Source of the DNA: Thermoanaerobaculia bacterium
Lineage (GTDB): Bacteria; Acidobacteriota; Thermoanaerobaculia; Gp7-AA8
NCBI GenBank assembly: GCA_017883205.1
Contig: JADGNZ010000006.1
Span: 105,860-169,859, forward strand
DNA: 64,000 bases
Direction: 5' to 3'
Positions within the stretch are counted from its first letter, which is position 1. Each line of letters starts with the position of its first letter. The notes beneath the pieces were generated by a model. The model was not told where the DNA came from, did no database searches, and saw only the letters and a list, made by a program, of their open reading frames with translations. This document shows, piece after piece, positions 60,656-64,000 of the stretch. Both the position numbers and the translations under genes were made by a program.

Positions 60656-61191
60656 TTCTCCACAGGGTTGATGTCAGACGAGCGAACGATTGCGACGAAG
60701 TCCCGTTCACAGTCACTGGCAGCCGCGCCATTGGGAATGTCAAATTTCCAGACGACATACCGGGCGCTCTGATCTCTCGACCGGTCGATATACGTCCTGC
60801 CGACGTAGTTCCCCTCGCGGTCGGCGTACCAAACCCACACCGCCTCGGCGCCGTTCACCCGCGCAAGCTCCGATCGATAGAGAGAGGACCAGCCGGTCGA
60901 TTCTTTGTCGTGCCGAATGCCCGCAGCGAGCCCTTGCTGGAATGCAACTCCCCGATAGATGTCGAATCGGATCCGGCAAGCGGAGAGACTTGCATCCGCG
61001 GCAACGAGCACGCGCTGATCCGGATCGACCGACCAACTGTCAGGAAGAAAGAACGTTGCCTGGTATCCCTCGGAGGAAACGTGCCGCGTGTAGAAATGCT
61101 CCCACCACCGACTCTTGGCTCCGGTCGCCGCCATCGCACCGGTAGCGAATGCCATCAAAAGGACGACGAGACCGAACCGTAGATGGTGCAT
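60652..61191 (-). CDS. secreted hypothetical protein (179 aa)
   Basis: A 179-aa protein with a signal peptide (RFGLVVLLMAFATGAMA) and a mixed alpha/beta mature part (YQATFFLPDSWSVD and ACRIRFDIYRG at the start). Two cysteines (ACR and SDCER) could form a disulfide. I recognise no family. GGAGG lies upstream of the ATG. It is translationally coupled to the DUF1569 gene, with which no functional link is obvious. Confidence 0.7.
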   Translation of the reverse strand: MHHLRFGLVVLLMAFATGAMAATGAKSRWWEHFYTRHVSSEGYQATFFLPDSWSVDPDQRVLVAADASLSACRIRFDIYRGVAFQQGLAAGIRHDKESTGWSSLYRSELARVNGAEAVWVWYADREGNYVGRTYIDRSRDQSARYVVWKFDIPNGAAASDCERDFVAIVRSSDINPVEK

Positions 61192-61222
61192 ACGTCACCT
61201 CCGAAGTAGCACGGGAGAACCG

Positions 61223-61276
61223 TTTCACGCGGAGACGCGGGGATGCGGAGGGTTTTCTCCGTGCTCTCCGCGTGAC
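61223..61276. repeat. dispersed palindrome (CCACAGAG-like), copy 4 (variant)
   Basis: TTTCACGCGGAGACGCGG at the left and CTCTCCGCGTGA at the right, a shorter variant of the dispersed palindrome, in the divergent region before the OmpA-domain gene. Confidence 0.55.
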
Positions 61277-61328
61277 CGCCTCTTCAAAACATCCCGTATG
61301 ATACTTCCTGCTCAAGTCGGGAGACAGT

Positions 61329-62510
61329 ATGAAGCGGATCATAAGAGGCTGCGTTCTTCTTCTCGTGTTGTGTCCGGCCGCGCTCGTCGCTGCTCCCGAT
61401 CTTCCTTCCAAGTTTCATGCTCCCGTTGGCTTTTCAGTCACTGGCGTACACTACGCTCTGTTCGACACCGCCAAGTTCGAGTACCCGCTCGCCGGCAAGA
61501 CCGAACGAGTCAACATCGAAGGTCACGTCTGGAAGCTCTACCTCGGTTCGGATACCCGGCCGGTCGTCGATCCGGCGGTGACGGCGACGAAGATTGCCGC
61601 TTCGCTCGAGCATGACGGTTGGACGATCCTCCGCCACGATGGCTTGCTCGTAGCAAAGAACGGCGATTTATGGCTGACGGGGTACGGCAACTCGGGAAGC
61701 GTCGGAGTGACGCTGGCCCAGCAGGCGCCGTTGCCGCGTCCAATGACACTGACACCACCAAGTGCGACAGTCGAGAACGTGGCGGACAACGGCGATTTCC
61801 CGTGGCTCGCGCCATTTCCCGGCGCGAAATTGAAATCGACGCAACATGGAAACGAGCGAATCGACATCACCGCGCCGCACGCGAAAGAACAATCCTTCTC
61901 CGGGCCGACCGTCGTGAAGTATTACGAGGCACCGGGCGACGTTTCGTCCTATGAGTTTGTCAACGCCTACCGCCGCGCCCTCCTCGCCGCCGGCTGGACG
62001 GTCGTTCGCGACGCCATCGGCGGCGATGGTTTCGTGTTGGCGCACTACGCGAAGAACGGACGCGATATCTGGCTCTACACGCATCTCGCCGGAACGGGCC
62101 AGATGGTACGCGCAGCAGATACCGGCGCCGAAACCGCAGCCGCCAATCTGAAGCGAGCATTGGATACCGCCGGCCATGTCGCGGTCTACGGAATCTATTT
62201 CGATTCCGACTCAGCCACACCAACCGCAGAATCGGCGCCAACGCTCCAGCACATCCTCGATCTATTGACGAGCACTCCGGCGTTGCGTCTGGCCATCGAG
62301 GGACACACCGACGACAGCGGAACGCCATCCCACAACCAGCAACTCTCCGAACAGCGCGCCATGAGCGTCCGCTCCTGGCTCGTTTCCCACGGCATTGCAG
62401 CCACCCGTCTCGAAAGCCACGGTTACGGCGCCGCGCGGCCCGTCGCCGACAACAAGACACCCGAGGGGAAGGCGAGGAACCGGCGCGTCGAATTGGCCAC
62501 GTTGCGGTGA
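61329..62510 (+). CDS. OmpA-domain envelope protein
   Basis: A 393-aa exported protein with signal peptide (RGCVLLLVLCPAALVAA; the LCPAALVAA end allows a standard signal peptidase site). About 250 residues of unassigned sequence, with two similar DxxxxFxYPLAG- and GDFPWLAPFPGAKL-like segments, precede a C-terminal OmpA-like peptidoglycan-binding domain (IYFDSDSATPTAES, IEGHTDDSGTPSHNQQLSEQRAMSVRSWL, GYGAARPVADNKTPEGKARNRRVEL). The domain anchors the protein to the cell wall. GGGAGA precedes the ATG. The 183-base stretch that follows (62511-62693) shows nothing recognisable. Confidence 0.9.
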   Translation: MKRIIRGCVLLLVLCPAALVAAPDLPSKFHAPVGFSVTGVHYALFDTAKFEYPLAGKTERVNIEGHVWKLYLGSDTRPVVDPAVTATKIAASLEHDGWTILRHDGLLVAKNGDLWLTGYGNSGSVGVTLAQQAPLPRPMTLTPPSATVENVADNGDFPWLAPFPGAKLKSTQHGNERIDITAPHAKEQSFSGPTVVKYYEAPGDVSSYEFVNAYRRALLAAGWTVVRDAIGGDGFVLAHYAKNGRDIWLYTHLAGTGQMVRAADTGAETAAANLKRALDTAGHVAVYGIYFDSDSATPTAESAPTLQHILDLLTSTPALRLAIEGHTDDSGTPSHNQQLSEQRAMSVRSWLVSHGIAATRLESHGYGAARPVADNKTPEGKARNRRVELATLR

Positions 62511-62693
62511 CGTGGTTCCCGCCTTCCTACGATGTTCCGAGCCTTAGCCGTCAGGAATTGAGATCCGACTACACAGAACCCAGATCCCAAGCACGATGTC
62601 AAAGATTAGCTCTTCCATATTGGCGACCTCTTTTCACACAGTACCACGCAGCGCGCGGGTGGCTCGATTCCCGACGTAGTCAACTCTCGAATT

Positions 62694-63380
62694 TCAACGA
62701 CTGACGTGCGGGTCCGTTTCGGCAAAGACCTCATCGAAGGTATCGGTGCCTCGGAGCGCCGTGCTCACGTTCGTTCCCGTAAGCTGAATGTCCAGAAAGC
62801 CCCGGCGCCCGTCGTCCGCGACGAGCTCGAGCTGCACGGGCTCGTAATCGAGCATGCCGGCGGCGACGCCCGTGACTTTGACGCGTGCCCCTTTGCCAAC
62901 GCGGGTACTTCCGAATTTCTCCGTCGCCGGATCGAAGGTCAGGAAGTCAGGGACGCGCAACCATAGGAATCGGCCAAGCCACGTGTCCCGAGCGTAGGTG
63001 AGATCGCGCATCGGAGCGATGTAGTTGATCTTGTCGCTGTAGGCCGTTGCCGTCAACGTTGTCCCGTCCTCAGCCTTGAACGTTACGGTGCGAGGACTAC
63101 CGGAATCGACCGCGGTAACCGTAAGGATCTTGCCGACCCACTGCGCGTACGGCAAATGGGGCTCGAATGATTGATACCCGTAGCCTTGAGATTTTCGCGG
63201 CATGGCGAGGAGCATGAAACGCTGCCCCACCCACTCCGGCAGCTCCAGTGTTGCCGGGCGCGAAGAAGTCGGTTTCTTCGCGTTTCCGGGATGCGCAGCA
63301 TCTGCAAGCGGAGACATCGCAATACCCAGGGGAGCAGAGACGACTGCGAACATGACGATCACTGCACGCAGCCTTCGCAT
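62694..63380 (-). CDS. secreted hypothetical protein (228 aa)
   Basis: A 228-aa protein with a signal peptide (AVIVMFAVVSAPLGIAMSPLADAA) and a mature, beta-rich part (LPEWVGQRFMLLAMP onward, with VGKILTVTAVDSG and KGARVKVTGVAAGML). No conserved family motif is recognised. GGGGAG lies upstream of the ATG. The convergent OmpA-domain gene ends 183 bases away. Nothing indicates a pathway. Confidence 0.7.
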   Translation of the reverse strand: MRRLRAVIVMFAVVSAPLGIAMSPLADAAHPGNAKKPTSSRPATLELPEWVGQRFMLLAMPRKSQGYGYQSFEPHLPYAQWVGKILTVTAVDSGSPRTVTFKAEDGTTLTATAYSDKINYIAPMRDLTYARDTWLGRFLWLRVPDFLTFDPATEKFGSTRVGKGARVKVTGVAAGMLDYEPVQLELVADDGRRGFLDIQLTGTNVSTALRGTDTFDEVFAETDPHVSR

Positions 63381-64000
63381 TCGGATCTCCCCGATTCCTC
63401 GCGCAGGATTCTATCGTACCGGACTTGGGGTCAGCCGGCTCCCGGCCGGTTTCAAATCGGACGATGACGATCGAGCGGACGTCAGCAGTGTGAACCAGGG
63501 CGCAAGCCGCGACCTCCGTTTGCAACGCGACCGGCCACCCGATAGCGGGAGGGATGGAGAATCGATCCGCCTCTCCCTCCGCACCGGAGGCGCGGATCTC
63601 CCGCATCCGTTTCTCCGGTCGGTTGGTGATCCCGTGTTTTCTCCCACCCTCATCGCACCTTTCAATCGAGCGCCTTCTCCCCCACGCTTTTTGTGGGGGA
63701 GAAGGTGGCCGAAGGCCGGATGAGGGGGCGTTCCAACGAGTACGACACCCGTGCATGTGCCACGTTTTCAGGCGGTTCGGACGAGGCGTGGTTGATCGTC
63801 CTGCGTATTTGCTCCCCCCTCATCCGCCTTCGGCACCTTCTCCCCCCGCAAAAAGCGCGAGGGGAGAAGGCGCTCGATGGGGAAAGCACTGCAGAGAAAA
63901 AAGGGGGCATCCGGGAATCGAGTGGTAAGAGAATGGTAACTGGCGAGTGGATGTAAGAGCGGACGGCCCCCACCATTCAATCGATGAAAGTGCTGAGGCG
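63381..64000. other. intergenic end region without a clear gene
   Basis: The 620 bases after the secreted-protein start hold the REP-like inverted pair B (63667-63876) and otherwise no coding frame with a convincing start, composition or similarity to known motifs. Short frames here are made of the repeat or overlap it. Confidence 0.6.
63667..63876. repeat. inverted pair of REP-like hairpin elements (pair B)
   Basis: Elements of the same family as pair A in opposite orientation: 63667-63728 (hairpin CGCCTTCTCCCCCAC ... GTGGGGGAGAAGG followed by tail GCCGAAGGCCGGATGAGGGG) and 63814-63876 (reverse complement arrangement). The pair spans 210 bp, against 209 bp for pair A. Confidence 0.85.

Overview
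The window reads as chromosomal DNA of a high-GC, Gram-negative, soil-type bacterium. The evidence is many lipoproteins, an OmpA-family protein, a predicted outer-membrane barrel, multihaem c-type cytochromes and a RuvA gene, with no phage or plasmid functions. The gene style (sigma factor plus zinc-finger/TPR partner, TIR-cyclase-ATPase fusion, large dihaem cytochromes, intergenic tandem arrays) suggests Acidobacteriota or a neighbouring uncultivated phylum. That is inference; no rRNA or other diagnostic taxonomic marker is present.

Layout. 1-4.2 kb: a DUF1684 tail, an M20 peptidase, then a sigma-70 factor overlapping a zinc-finger/TPR gene (putative anti-sigma factor), followed by a small secreted cationic peptide. 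4.2-11.1 kb: two decayed copies of an ABC ATPase 5' end in front of an intact ABC-2 exporter pair, then acyl-CoA synthetase and a FadB/FadJ-type beta-oxidation enzyme. 11.2-20.9 kb: membrane glycosyltransferase, DUF4142 lipoprotein, caspase-like secreted protein, DoxX, RuvA, a spermidine-synthase-like membrane protein, a tandem LCCL protein, a long repeat tract and a methyltransferase. 21-29.5 kb: a monohaem lipoprotein, an alpha/beta-hydrolase lipoprotein, YtxH, a PEP-mutase-like enzyme and a 1226-aa TIR/pseudo-cyclase/ATPase/TPR protein. 29.6-34.3 kb: a compact operon of a flavin amine oxidase and two glycosyltransferases. 34.5-45.3 kb: MocA and XdhC (molybdenum-enzyme maturation), an A+T-richer two-gene insertion, then an operon of pentahaem cytochrome, outer-membrane barrel, 2Fe-2S subunit and molybdopterin subunit. 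45.6-54.2 kb: two paralogous dihaem cytochromes flank a GMC oxidoreductase and a catalase-like gene. 54.3-60.1 kb: a Crp/Fnr regulator and a four-gene two-component cassette. 60.2-64 kb: DUF1569, OmpA and secreted proteins, ending in a repeat pair.

The most striking signal is not a gene. A bipartite motif, GGGTAGGGAAAA, then 12 (once 13) bases, then CACTCCT, occurs six times, each time just upstream of a start codon: the small peptide, the monohaem lipoprotein, the alpha/beta-hydrolase lipoprotein, the TIR protein and both dihaem cytochromes. It looks like the promoter or operator of one regulon joining exported redox proteins to an NLR-like signalling protein. The sigma/anti-sigma pair, whose 3' end overlaps one copy, is a natural candidate regulator (inference).

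The other notable layer is repeats: three intergenic tandem arrays all have a 21-bp period, one of them alternating near-perfect palindromes every 42 bp. There are also two ~210-bp inverted pairs of a hairpin element and four copies of a dispersed ~50-70-bp palindrome.
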